Shown here one piece after another: positions 15,906 through 24,200 of a DNA stretch of 63,956 bases; within the stretch, counting starts at the first letter, position 1; every line of letters starts with the position of its first letter. This DNA is from Porphyromonadaceae bacterium COT-184 OH4590. Lineage in GTDB: Bacteria > Bacteroidota > Bacteroidia > Bacteroidales > Paludibacteraceae. Location: the NCBI GenBank assembly GCA_000768855.1, contig JRAN01000072.1, positions 13,617 through 77,572 of the forward strand. The letters run 5' to 3'. The notes under the pieces were generated by a model. The model had not been told where the DNA came from and did not search any database. It was given only the letters and a program-made list of their open reading frames with translations. Made by a program: the position numbers and the translations under genes.

Positions 15906-15935
15906 ACAAGAAATTTTAATAAATACATAATACAG

Positions 15936-18284
15936 ATGAAAATAGAAAAAATCAACGGATGGTTTGCCCTGCGGGGCGAATGGATTGTAAAAAGGCGCTG
16001 GTGGGTGCTTGCTGCCTTTGTGGTATTATTTGCCGTAGGATTTTACGGGCTGCAGTTTATGAACATCAACGACTCGTGGGACAGTTATTTCCTCGAAGAC
16101 GACCCGATGCTCATTAAAACGGAGGAGTTCAAAGCCGTTTTCGGCAACGACAACTACGCTGCCGTACTTACCGAGTGCGACAACACTTTTACGAAAGAGA
16201 ATCTGGAACTGATACGCGAACTATCGAACGAAATACTCGACAGTCTTTCGTATGCCGATAAGATTACTTCACTTACCGATATTGAGTTTATGATCGGCAA
16301 TGAGGAGGGTATGTCCATCGAGCAGATTGTACCCGAAGAGATTCCTTCGGATGCCGAAGGACTTGCCGCCATACGGCGAATGGCTTATATGAAGCCTCAT
16401 ATAGCCAACCGATTGGTATCGAAAGACGGCAGGCTTACGTGGGTGCTGCTCAAGTTGCGTCCCTTCCCCGAAGATTCGGTATGGAATACGGGCAAGGGAG
16501 CAGCATCGCCTGAGAAAATTACCGGGATGGAGTTAGACCGCATTGTGCAGAAAGCCAAATATGCTCCACTCAATCCGAGAGGAGCGGGATTGCCTTACCT
16601 GACAGACCAGAAGATGCAGTGGATAGGCAAAGAGATGCCTCGTGTGATGGGTTTGGCTATTCTGCTGGCTATTATTGTTCTGGCGTTTGCTACCCGTTCG
16701 CTGCGGGGCGTGGTGGTGCCGGTGGTTACCGCATTGGCTTCGATTATAGTTACTTACGGCATGCTGGGATATATGCGTTTCAGTATCGACAGCGGTATGA
16801 TGATGATTCCCATGCTGCTGGCATTTGCAGTAGCCATAGCTTACAACATACACGTTCATTCCTATTTCCGAAGGCAGTTCATGCTGCACGGCAATCGCCG
16901 CCGGGCAGTAGTAGAGACCGTCGGCGAGATGGGCTGGCCGGTGCTTTTCAGTGCTCTTACCACCTTTGCTGCCCTGCTCTCCTTCCTTGCCATCCCTGTA
17001 GTGCCCCTGCACTTTGTTGGGATAGCCACTTCGACAAGTGTTATACTTACTTTCCTGATAGCTGTTACGGTGATGCCCGCCGTGCTTAGCTTCGGTAAAG
17101 ACGGTCAACCTTGTCCGAAAGTGCAGGCAGCGGGTGGTGGCTGGCTCGACCGTCGGCTGGAAGCATTCGGGCAGATAGTACTGCGCCGTGAGAAGATAAT
17201 ATTGAGTGTTTTCGTGCTACTTACCGCATTCTTAATTTATCAGATGACGAAAATAGAGACCTCTTTCGATGTAGAGCGTACTATGGGGCGTAACGTGCCT
17301 TATGTAAAAAAGATACTGGAAGTAACCGAAAGTGAGTTGGGTTCTATTTATTCATACGATATGATGATAGATATGCCCGAAGACGGAATGGCCAAATCGC
17401 CCCAAGCCCTTATGGCACTCGATTCGTTGCAGCGTACGGCAGACAAGTATCCGCTGACCAAGCGTACCACTTCGATTCTGAACATACTCAAAGACCTTAA
17501 CCAGACACTAAACAATGGTGAGCCCGCCTATTATACCGTTCCCGACAATGAGGAGGAGATTGCCCAACAGATGTTGCTGTATGAGAATGCCGGCGGAAGC
17601 GAAGCCGAAAGCTGGATAGACTACGACTATCGCCGTCTGCGGTTGATGGTAGAGTTGGATAAATACAATTCGACCGAAGCCGAACGCGAGCTGAATGAGA
17701 TTACCGCACTTGCGGGACGCCTCTTCCCCGGTGCACAGATTACACCTGTGGGTTCGATGCCGCAATTCACTACGATGATGCAATACGTCGTACGCGGACA
17801 GATTACCTCCTTCGGTATATCCTTACTGATTATCGGTCTGCTGATGATGTTTGTCTTCGGAAGCGTACGCATTGGCTTGATTGGCTTGATACCGAACGTA
17901 ATGCCTGCCGTTGTGGTGGGCGGACTGATGGGTTGGATGGGCTATCCGCTCGATATGATGACCGCCACCATTATGCCGATGATACTTGGGCTGGCGGTGG
18001 ACGATACTATCCACTTCATCAACCACGGACATTTGGAGTTCGACCGTCAGCGGAATTACAAAGGAGCCATCTTGCGGACATTCCGTGTGGTAGGTACGCC
18101 TATTCTGCTTACCAGCTTAGTTATCGGAGCTAATTTTGCGGTCTATACCACATCCAAGAGCCTTTCGTTCATACACATGGGCATCCTCTCGGTAGCGGGG
18201 ATATTTACGGCGTTCTTAGCCGATGTGTGTATTACGCCGCTCTTGTTCCGCCGATTTAAAATGTTCGGAAAAGAGGAAGAATGA
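15936..18284 (+). CDS. MMPL/RND-type exporter
   Basis: 782 residues with the MMPL layout: a first transmembrane helix (about 20-42), a large periplasmic domain (about 45-225), six helices (about 230-400), a second periplasmic domain (about 440-635) and five to six more helices to the end. GLAVDDTIHFINHGHLEFDR and LTSLVIGANFAVYTTS match the second MMPL domain, and YNIHVHSYFRRQF lies in the equivalent loop of the first half. Members of this family export lipids or hydrophobic compounds by proton motive force. It is followed by a LolA-like protein and an outer-membrane barrel, so a three-part lipid or hydrophobe transport path across the envelope is likely. TetR control is inferred from the gene just upstream. 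Confidence 0.88.
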   Translation: MKIEKINGWFALRGEWIVKRRWWVLAAFVVLFAVGFYGLQFMNINDSWDSYFLEDDPMLIKTEEFKAVFGNDNYAAVLTECDNTFTKENLELIRELSNEILDSLSYADKITSLTDIEFMIGNEEGMSIEQIVPEEIPSDAEGLAAIRRMAYMKPHIANRLVSKDGRLTWVLLKLRPFPEDSVWNTGKGAASPEKITGMELDRIVQKAKYAPLNPRGAGLPYLTDQKMQWIGKEMPRVMGLAILLAIIVLAFATRSLRGVVVPVVTALASIIVTYGMLGYMRFSIDSGMMMIPMLLAFAVAIAYNIHVHSYFRRQFMLHGNRRRAVVETVGEMGWPVLFSALTTFAALLSFLAIPVVPLHFVGIATSTSVILTFLIAVTVMPAVLSFGKDGQPCPKVQAAGGGWLDRRLEAFGQIVLRREKIILSVFVLLTAFLIYQMTKIETSFDVERTMGRNVPYVKKILEVTESELGSIYSYDMMIDMPEDGMAKSPQALMALDSLQRTADKYPLTKRTTSILNILKDLNQTLNNGEPAYYTVPDNEEEIAQQMLLYENAGGSEAESWIDYDYRRLRLMVELDKYNSTEAERELNEITALAGRLFPGAQITPVGSMPQFTTMMQYVVRGQITSFGISLLIIGLLMMFVFGSVRIGLIGLIPNVMPAVVVGGLMGWMGYPLDMMTATIMPMILGLAVDDTIHFINHGHLEFDRQRNYKGAILRTFRVVGTPILLTSLVIGANFAVYTTSKSLSFIHMGILSVAGIFTAFLADVCITPLLFRRFKMFGKEEE

Positions 18285-18365
18285 GGGGTGTTAGGTGTTA
18301 GGTGTTGGGGGTTAGGCAAACACAACCCAAAACCCAATACCCAAAACTTAACACCCAAAACCTAT
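18285..18365. repeat. Heptamer repeat in inverted halves
   Basis: A GGTGTTA-type run (18289-18315) faces an AACCCAA/AACACCC-type run (18324-18362), the reverse complement, so the RNA could fold back. Between them is only a short A/C-rich stretch. Confidence 0.75.
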
Positions 18366-18396
18366 TTAAAAACATAATTAAATACATAATAAAGAT

Positions 18397-19185
18397 ATGA
18401 ACACAACAATCAGAACAATTGCCGCAGCGGCATTCATGACACTGGCGACCGCTGCATTTGCACAGACCGGGCGAGACATTGCCCTGAAGGTAAAAGACCG
18501 CCCCGACGGCGATACACGTCAGTCGGAAATGGTGATGAAACTCATCAACAAACGAGGCAGCGTGCGCGAACGCAAGCTCATCTCCTATTCAATCGACGTG
18601 GGCAAAGACAAGAAAGACCGCAAGTCGATAATGTTTTTCCTCTATCCGGGCGATGTGAAAGGGACGGGCTTCCTTACCTGGGATTACGACCAGACAGGTA
18701 AGGACGACGACAAATGGCTCTACCTGCCGGCTATGAAGAAGACACGCCGCATCAGCGGATCGTCGGCGAAGACCGACTATTTTATGGGCAGCGACTTTAC
18801 TTACGACGATATGGGCAGCCGCAATGTGGACGAGGATACGCACAAATTGCTCGGCGAAGAAACCATCGACGGACACACCTGCTGGAAACTCGAATCGACC
18901 CCGAAAGACAGCCGCGACATCTTCTCCCGAAAAGTATCGTGGGTGCGTCAGGATTGTTTGATACCCATAAAGGTAGAGTATTACGACAAGATGAACAAGC
19001 TGCACCGCAAGCTCACGATGTCGGGCATCAAGCAGGTAGACGGCTTCTGGATGGCTTCCCAAATGCAGATGACCAACGTGCAGACAGGGCACCAAACCCT
19101 CCTCGAAATCAACAATCCGAAGTACAACACCTCGTTGAACGAAGCCAAATTTAACGTAACGACACTGGAGAAAGGAAGCTTTTGA
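18397..19185 (+). CDS. Periplasmic LolA-like outer-membrane lipoprotein-sorting protein
   Basis: 262 residues with a signal peptide ([15 protein letters not shown]). The mature protein follows the LolA-like family linked to MMPL exporters: [71 protein letters not shown] and [15 protein letters not shown]. It probably carries a hydrophobic ligand between the exporter and the outer membrane. It lies 112 nt behind the MMPL gene with a heptamer repeat between them. Confidence 0.85.
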   Translation: MNTTIRTIAAAAFMTLATAAFAQTGRDIALKVKDRPDGDTRQSEMVMKLINKRGSVRERKLISYSIDVGKDKKDRKSIMFFLYPGDVKGTGFLTWDYDQTGKDDDKWLYLPAMKKTRRISGSSAKTDYFMGSDFTYDDMGSRNVDEDTHKLLGEETIDGHTCWKLESTPKDSRDIFSRKVSWVRQDCLIPIKVEYYDKMNKLHRKLTMSGIKQVDGFWMASQMQMTNVQTGHQTLLEINNPKYNTSLNEAKFNVTTLEKGSF

Positions 19186-19187
19186 TT

Positions 19188-19288
19188 GGGTTTTAGGTAT
19201 TGGGTTTTGGGTATTAGGTGTTAGATATTAAGCAAAATAACCCCAAACCCAAACCCAACACCTAACACCCAGCACCTAACACCCAAAT
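19188..19288. repeat. Heptamer repeat left of the four-helix-bundle gene
   Basis: GGTATTG/GGTTTTG/GGTATTA units (19195-19232) face CCCAACA/CCTAACA units (19243-19288). The second half ends 4 nt before the ATG of the four-helix gene. Confidence 0.8.
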
Positions 19289-19292
19289 AATT

Positions 19293-19685
19293 ATGCGTAA
19301 ATTCAAAGAATTACAGATTTGGCAATCGGGAATAGAAATAACCAAAGCCGTTTATAAGGTGGCAGAGCAATTGCCGAACGAAGAGCGCTTCGGCATACGC
19401 AGTCAGATGACACGTGCTGCGGTTTCTATTCCGTCCAATATTGCAGAAGGCAGCAGTCGGCAAAGCGATACCGACTTCAGGCGTTTTCTTGAAATAGCCT
19501 TAGGTTCGCTCTACGAACTGGAAACACAATTAATTGTGCTCAAAGAACTATCTATAATAGACAGCAAAGAATTGGAACCGCTCTTCGAGATAATAGAACA
19601 GGAAAGCAAGATGATAAACCGCTTTATGTCGAAGGTAAAAACCTTTTCCAATTCCCCAAAACCTAAAACGAAGGTTAGGGATTAG
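19293..19685 (+). CDS. Four-helix-bundle protein of the 23S rRNA intervening-sequence family
   Basis: 130 residues, all helical, with the family signature RKFKELQIWQSGIEITKAVY, GIRSQMTRAAVSIPSNIAEG, a DFRRFLEIALGSLYELETQL helix and a final long helix. The family (often called four helix bundle or IVP) is also related to Avd, the accessory protein of diversity-generating retroelements. Its cellular role is not settled; nucleic-acid binding is likely from basic surfaces. It is enclosed by heptamer repeats on both sides and splits an otherwise continuous exporter operon, which suggests it arrived with the repeats. Confidence 0.9.
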   Translation: MRKFKELQIWQSGIEITKAVYKVAEQLPNEERFGIRSQMTRAAVSIPSNIAEGSSRQSDTDFRRFLEIALGSLYELETQLIVLKELSIIDSKELEPLFEIIEQESKMINRFMSKVKTFSNSPKPKTKVRD

Positions 19686-19900
19686 GTATTGGGTATTGGG
19701 TGTTAGGTATTAGGTTCGCCAGGTAATATGAAATACCCGCCCCGACAAAATGCAATAAAAATATGATAATAATGGAATATCGTTCGTCTTATGTGGGAAA
19801 TCGTTCCCCCTACGTGGAGAATTGTTTCCCCTACATGGAATATTATTCCCCCAACACCTAATACCCAACACCTAATACCCAAAACCCAAAACCCAATAAT
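19679..19900. repeat. Second compound repeat: heptamers, truncated palindrome, 21-bp units, heptamers
   Basis: After GGTATTG heptamers (from 19679, overlapping the end of the four-helix gene) come a truncated palindrome (TTCGCCAGGTAATATG) and a spacer nearly identical to 15610-15657. Three to four 21-bp units (19774-19852) and an AACACCC run end 5 nt before the barrel gene. Confidence 0.8.
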
Positions 19901-19904
19901 AATA

Positions 19905-21146
19905 ATGAAAAATCATACAACAATACTGTTATTCACCCTCCTCTGTGCAGTGGTATCGGCTCATGCACAGACCGACGAAGCCAGTTTTCGTATACGTGGC
20001 TTTGTCGACACGTATCATGCCGTGCGTAGCGGCGAGCCGAACAATCTGATGAGTTCGCGTACGCGGGTACGCGGCGAAATTTCGCGAGAGGTGGGCGATG
20101 CCTCAATGTTCGTGTCGTTCAACACCACCTACAACGCACTGCTCAAAGACCGCACGGGATTCGACCTGCGTGAGGCATACCTCGACTACCACGCACGCCA
20201 TTGGGGGTTGCGTGCCGGACGTCAGCTCGTAATATGGGGAGCAGCCGATGGCGTACGCATCACCGACCTGGTGTCGCCGATGGATATGACCGAATTTCTG
20301 GCACAGGACTACGACGACATACGCATGCCGGTCAATGCCCTGCGTCTCTTCTTCTACAACGAAAAGATGAAGTTCGAAGCCATTGCCCTGCCTACGTTTC
20401 AAGGCTATGTGCTGCCCGTAACGGCATCGAATCCGTGGAACATCCTGCCTGTCGGCTCTCCGCTGCCTGTCGTGTGGGACGGCAAAGCGGGGCAGCCCGC
20501 TTTTCGTCTGTCGAATATGGAATACGGCGGACGCCTGAGCTTCACGCTGCCGGGCATCGACTTTGCCGTCGCCGGACTCTATACGTGGAACAAGATGCCT
20601 GTATTGCGGTATAAACCAACGATGACCCAAATCACCGTTTCGCCCCACTATTACCGTATGGGCTTCATCGGTGGCGACTTCTCCAAACCGCTTGGGCAGT
20701 TCGTGCTGCGGGGCGAGGCGGCTTACAACATCGATAAGCATTTCAACTACACCACCGAAGCGATGGCTATTCCCCAAAAAGGCTTCCATTCGCTCAACTG
20801 GCTGGCGGGTATCGACTGGTACGCCCCCCACGAGTGGGTAGTATCGGCACAGTTATCGTCCGAAAGCATCTTCGGATACGAAGACTTCATCGCACAGCCG
20901 CGCAACGCTTCGCTGATAACGCTCAACATATCCAAAAAGTTGCTCAATGGCAATCTCCAGCTCTCCGACTTCACCTACTTCGATGCGAACAACAGCGGAT
21001 GGTTCAGCCGTTTTGCGGTCGATTACGCCCTTACCGACCAGATTCGCCTGATGGCGGGTTACGACTGGTTCGGCGGCGACAAAGGCATCTTCGCAACCTA
21101 CAAAAACAACTCCGAAGTATGGATAAAGGCAAAGTATAGTTTTTAG
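19905..21146 (+). CDS. DUF1302-like outer-membrane beta-barrel protein
   Basis: 413 residues from ATG at 19905, chosen because a signal peptide (LLFTLLCAVVSAHAQ) starts there; longer frames run back through repeats. The mature protein alternates short amphipathic strands (FVSFNTTYNALLKDR, WGLRAGRQLVIWGAADGVRI, FEAIALPTFQGYVL) and ends in an aromatic strand WIKAKYSF, typical of outer-membrane barrels. The GRQLVIWGAADG, VSPMDM and DDIRMPVNALRL segments match the DUF1302-like proteins that accompany MMPL exporters. It is probably the outer-membrane exit of the MMPL/LolA-like path. Confidence 0.8.
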   Translation: MKNHTTILLFTLLCAVVSAHAQTDEASFRIRGFVDTYHAVRSGEPNNLMSSRTRVRGEISREVGDASMFVSFNTTYNALLKDRTGFDLREAYLDYHARHWGLRAGRQLVIWGAADGVRITDLVSPMDMTEFLAQDYDDIRMPVNALRLFFYNEKMKFEAIALPTFQGYVLPVTASNPWNILPVGSPLPVVWDGKAGQPAFRLSNMEYGGRLSFTLPGIDFAVAGLYTWNKMPVLRYKPTMTQITVSPHYYRMGFIGGDFSKPLGQFVLRGEAAYNIDKHFNYTTEAMAIPQKGFHSLNWLAGIDWYAPHEWVVSAQLSSESIFGYEDFIAQPRNASLITLNISKKLLNGNLQLSDFTYFDANNSGWFSRFAVDYALTDQIRLMAGYDWFGGDKGIFATYKNNSEVWIKAKYSF

Positions 21147-21480
21147 GAGGTGTTAGGTATTGGGTGTTGGGTATTGGGTATGTAGGGGCAATCCCTTGTG
21201 GTTGCCCGAATAAAGAAATAATGATTAATGTGTAGAGGCGAACCCACGTGTTTGCCCGAATAAAGAAATAATGATTAATGATTAATGATTAATGTGTAGG
21301 GGCGTACCTATGTGTTCGCCCGAATAATAATAAAACAACCCAATCCCCAACAACCCAACACCCAATACCCAACACCCAACACCTAAAACCCAATCCCCAA
21401 CACCCAACACCCAACACCCAACACCCAACACCCAATCCCCAACACCCAACACCCAATCCCCAATCCCCAACACCCCAACT
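21147..21480. repeat. Compound repeat X: heptamers, three palindromes, ATGATTA units, long heptamer run
   Basis: Three members of the GTAGGGGCRWACC palindrome family (21181-21208, 21231-21258, 21295-21322) are linked by AATAAAGAAATAATGATTAA and ATGATTA heptamers. A run of about twenty CCCAACA/CCCAATC heptamers follows to 21478. The palindrome part recurs at 22453-22552 in the same direction and at 23938-24062 inverted. Confidence 0.85.
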
Positions 21481-21541
21481 CCGGCGGACTTATATTTTGC
21501 CACTGCGGTACTTGCTTCTTCTGTCTTTTTATCAAAAATGT

Positions 21542-21571
21542 TTTGTGTTTCGTAAAATTTTGTTACCTTTG
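21542..21571 (+). promoter_or_regulatory. Promoter of the HU-like gene
   Basis: TTTG (21542-21545), an 18-nt spacer and TACCTTTG (21564-21571) match the consensus. The transcript would begin near 21578, giving a leader of about 200 nt that contains the 17-C tract. Confidence 0.65.
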
Positions 21572-21730
21572 CCCACAGTAGTTATTAAATCAATTTCAAG
21601 AAAATGACTATAGCACACAAAACCCTTTTAGGACGCCATACAGGCAGGCAAGCAAAAAATACCCTTTTGGCTCGCCCTGAGGCTCGTTTGTGCTACAGAG
21701 ACGCTCTTAGTGGGCGTATAGAGGGTATTA

Positions 21731-21747
21731 CCCCCCCCCCCCCCCCC
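21731..21747. repeat. 17-C homopolymer in the leader of the HU-like gene
   Basis: Seventeen consecutive C lie 31 nt before the ATG. A frame from an upstream ATG (21604) passes through the tract as prolines and is in frame with the HU-like gene at this tract length, so a length change would connect or disconnect them. Confidence 0.8.
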
Positions 21748-21777
21748 TTACAAACAATTAAAATTTCAAGTATTATT

Positions 21778-22167
21778 ATGGCAGTAAAATTCAATTTGGT
21801 ACAAAGAGGCAATCCCGGCAAGCCGAGTGAGCCGAAGAAATGGTATGCCACGGCAAAAGCCGATGGCGAAGTTACATTCAAGAGTTTGAGCCGCGAGGTG
21901 GCGGGCATCTCCACTACGGTGAGCGACACCGACGTGCTGGCGGTGCTCAACGACCTGACCAAGCTCCTGGTAAGGCATCTGTCGGAGGGGCGTATTGTCC
22001 GTTTCGGCGATTTCGGGGCTTTTCAGGTGAGCCTGTCGAGCAAAGGTGCGGAAGAGGAGGAAAAGTTCAACACCTCGCTGATTAAGGACGCAAAAATCAC
22101 TTTCCGCCCGGGAGAGGATTTACGCAACATGCTCTCGACCGTTAAGTTCGAAAAATACGGCAAGTAA
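21778..22167 (+). CDS. HU-family DNA-binding protein (Bacteroidales HU-like domain)
   Basis: 129 residues from ATG at 21778: MAVKFNLVQRGNPGKPSEPK is the start of the Bacteroidales HU-like proteins. ISTTVSDTDVLAVLNDLTKL (helix pair), GRIVRFGDFGAFQVSLSSKG (beta arm, FGxF motif) and ITFRPGEDLRNMLSTVKFEK follow. Such proteins bind DNA as dimers and bend it. An alternative upstream start through the poly-C tract would add 58 residues of no known domain. It stands alone between two repeat clusters, behind its own promoter. Confidence 0.88.
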   Translation: MAVKFNLVQRGNPGKPSEPKKWYATAKADGEVTFKSLSREVAGISTTVSDTDVLAVLNDLTKLLVRHLSEGRIVRFGDFGAFQVSLSSKGAEEEEKFNTSLIKDAKITFRPGEDLRNMLSTVKFEKYGK

Positions 22168-22681
22168 GTTGCTTTGTGGGCTGTTTTTGCGGGTATGTTT
22201 GTTACCGGACGGAGAGCCCCGAAAAGACAAGCAGACGAAAAGACAGAGACGTTTTTGGAAATCCCTCGTTATCTTTTTGAGAACTTCTCGTTATCTTTTG
22301 GGGAAATCCTCGCCGGAAAAAAAAATCCTGTCGAGCAGCAAAAAAAAATTCCTCGCCGACGAAAAAAAATCCTTCGACGAGAAGACGGTAGGGACGAAAA
22401 ACGTTTCGCCCGAATAATAAAAAGGTATTGGATATTGGGTATTGGGTATTAGGTGTTAGGTGTTGGGTATGTAGGGGCAATCCCTTGTGGTTGCCCAAAT
22501 AAAGAAATAATGATTAATGTGTAGGGGCATACCCACGTGTTCGCCCGAAATAAAACAACCCAATACCCAATACCTAAAACCTAAAACCCGAAATAAAACA
22601 ACCCAAAACCCAATACCTAAAACCTAAAACCCAAAACCTAAAATAAAATAATTGTTTAATTTCAAAAAAATCAAAAAAGTT
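22168..22681. repeat. Gene-free repeat cluster between HU-like and lipoprotein genes
   Basis: The first 250 bp hold A-rich, poorly conserved sequence without a gene (GAAAAAAAATCC-type runs). Heptamers (22427-22469), palindromes (22470-22497 and 22520-22547) joined by AATAAAGAAATAATGATTAA, and an AACCCAA/AACCTAA run (22556-22648) follow, ending 30 nt before the lipoprotein gene. Confidence 0.75.
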
Positions 22682-23683
22682 ATGAAAAAAGTAATTTTAG
22701 TTGGAGCTGCCGTAGCAGCAATGTTAGCAACAGGCTTTACTGCCTGCAAACCCACCCCGCCCGAACCGCCTAAGGAAGTAGATATCTATGTGGCAGGCTA
22801 TGACAAAACAGGGGCAAAGAGCGTAGCCAAAGTATGGAAAAACGGCAAGGAGCTTTACGCCCTTACCACCGGTGATAATACTGCCGAAGCCAGCTCCCTG
22901 TTTGTGGCAGGCAGCGATGTATATACCGCCGGCTATGAGGACAACGGTACAAAAGATGTAGCCAAAGTGTGGAAAAACGACGGCGAACTCTATGCCCTTA
23001 GCACCGGTGATAAAAACGCCTATGCACACTCCGTATTCGTAGCGGATGATAAAGTATATACCGCAGGGATGGATGGCAACTTCGCCAAACTTTGGAAAAA
23101 CAAAAGCGCCACCAACCTTACCACCGGTACTAACGATGCAGCCGCCTACTCCGTATTTGTGGCAGGCAGCAACGTATATACCGCCGGCTGTGAGCACAAC
23201 GGTACAAACTATGTAGCCAAGGTGTGGAAAAAAGGCAGCGAACTCTATGCCCTTACCAACGGTGATAATTCTGCCAGAGCCTACTCCCTGTTTGTGGCGG
23301 GAGAAGATGTATATACCGCAGGCTATGAGAGCAACGGCACAAAAAATGTAGCCAAGGTGTGGAAAAACAAAAAGGTGGTATTCAAGACCGACGGCTCTAA
23401 AGATGCTGTAGCTCGCTCCGTATATGTGGCAGGGGAAGATATATATGTAGCAGGCAAAGAAGGAGGTATCGCTAAAGTATGGAAAAACGGCGAGGAGCTC
23501 TACGAGCTTGCCGATAATGGCGTAGCCCTTTCCATAGTGGTATACAACGGCGATGTATATGTAGCAGGGGGCGAAAAAGAGGGCTCGGATAATGTAGCCA
23601 AAGTATGGAAAAACGGCAAAGAGCTCTACACACTTGCCGACAAAGGTGTAGCCAACTCCATATTCATTGCCGAAAGACCGTAG
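22682..23683 (+). CDS. Repeat lipoprotein, probable beta-propeller
   Basis: 333 residues with a lipoprotein signal peptide (MLATGFTAC, Cys22). A proline-rich spacer (KPTPPEPPK) leads to about seven repeats of 37-42 residues, each with VYTAGYE-x-NGT, VAKVWKNG, ELYALTTGDN and SLFVAGSD. The number and size of repeats suggest a seven-bladed propeller, though no named family is recognised. A lipid anchor places it at the envelope, probably facing out. The gene sits between compound repeats that are inverted relative to each other. Confidence 0.75.
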   Translation: MKKVILVGAAVAAMLATGFTACKPTPPEPPKEVDIYVAGYDKTGAKSVAKVWKNGKELYALTTGDNTAEASSLFVAGSDVYTAGYEDNGTKDVAKVWKNDGELYALSTGDKNAYAHSVFVADDKVYTAGMDGNFAKLWKNKSATNLTTGTNDAAAYSVFVAGSNVYTAGCEHNGTNYVAKVWKKGSELYALTNGDNSARAYSLFVAGEDVYTAGYESNGTKNVAKVWKNKKVVFKTDGSKDAVARSVYVAGEDIYVAGKEGGIAKVWKNGEELYELADNGVALSIVVYNGDVYVAGGEKEGSDNVAKVWKNGKELYTLADKGVANSIFIAERP

Positions 23684-24090
23684 GTCAGGGCTTAGGTATT
23701 GGGTGTTGGGTATGTAGGGGCGAACCTACGTGTTCACCCGATAATAATGATAAAACAACCTAAAAACCCAAAACCTAACACCCAATACCTAACGAAATGT
23801 AGGGGCGTACCCACGTATTCACCCGAATAACTGATGTAGAGACGTAATGAACTTTGCGTCTCTACGTTGTTTTTTCAGAACAGGACACTACAACCCCAAC
23901 ACCCAATACCCAACACCCAATCCCTAATACCTAATACCTTTTTATTATCGGGCGAACACATAGGTACGCCCCTACACATTAATCATTAATCATTAATCAT
24001 TAATCATTATTTCTTTATTTGGGCAACCACAAGGGATTGCCCCTACATACCTAATACCCAATACCCAATACCCAACACCTAACCCCTCCC
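23684..24090. repeat. Repeat cluster with the inverted copy X' of the compound repeat
   Basis: Two forward palindromes (23713-23740, 23798-23825) and heptamers are followed by X' (23938-24062), the reverse complement of X at 21170-21330 minus one 50-bp unit: GCGAACACATAGGTACGCCC, TAATCAT heptamers and GGGCAACCACAAGGGATTGC. A short C run (24086-24095) closes it. Confidence 0.85.
23836..23873 (+). terminator. Rho-independent terminator
   Basis: Stem GTAGAGACG (23836-23844) and CGTCTCTAC (23857-23865) with a 12-nt loop, then GTTGTTTTTT. It would end transcripts of the repeat lipoprotein gene. Confidence 0.65.
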
Positions 24091-24109
24091 CCCCCAAACA
24101 CTACTAATT

Positions 24110-24180
24110 AATAGGTAGTTTATAGCTAAAAAATACTCACTTTTAACGATTGTAAACACTGTTCATTAATTATAACTTTG
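24110..24180 (+). promoter_or_regulatory. Promoter and TetR-type operator, second copy
   Basis: ATTG (24149-24152), 20 nt, and TAACTTTG (24173-24180) match the tetR promoter, with TAAACACTGTTCA (24153-24165), one mismatch from the perfect palindrome. The flanking bases (AATAGGTA, ATACTCACTTTTA) are also shared. Confidence 0.75.
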
Positions 24181-24200
24181 CAACTAAAAAATGTATAGAT

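Noticed and set aside
15559-15930. Frames giving repeats such as YVGNCSP or HVGGTIS through the 21-bp array
   Set aside because: They are open on both strands and in several frames only because the 21-bp unit lacks stops; no start context or family supports a protein.
16533-18032. Long frames opposite or shifted to the MMPL gene
   Set aside because: They overlap a clear exporter gene completely and have the amino-acid bias of antisense frames (His, Gln, Arg rich).
19293-19685. Diversity-generating retroelement (because the four-helix protein is Avd-like)
   Set aside because: No reverse transcriptase, template or variable repeat pair is visible in the window.
20103-20831. 242-residue reverse-strand frame within the outer-membrane barrel gene
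   Set aside because: Antisense shadow of a gene with clear signal peptide and barrel features.
21335-21478. Telomere-like origin of the CCCAACA heptamers
   Set aside because: The repeats are scattered, degenerate and in both orientations between genes; nothing suggests a chromosome end.
21282-21503. Reverse-strand frame reading [12 protein letters not shown] repeats
   Set aside because: It is a direct translation of the CCCAACA heptamer run.
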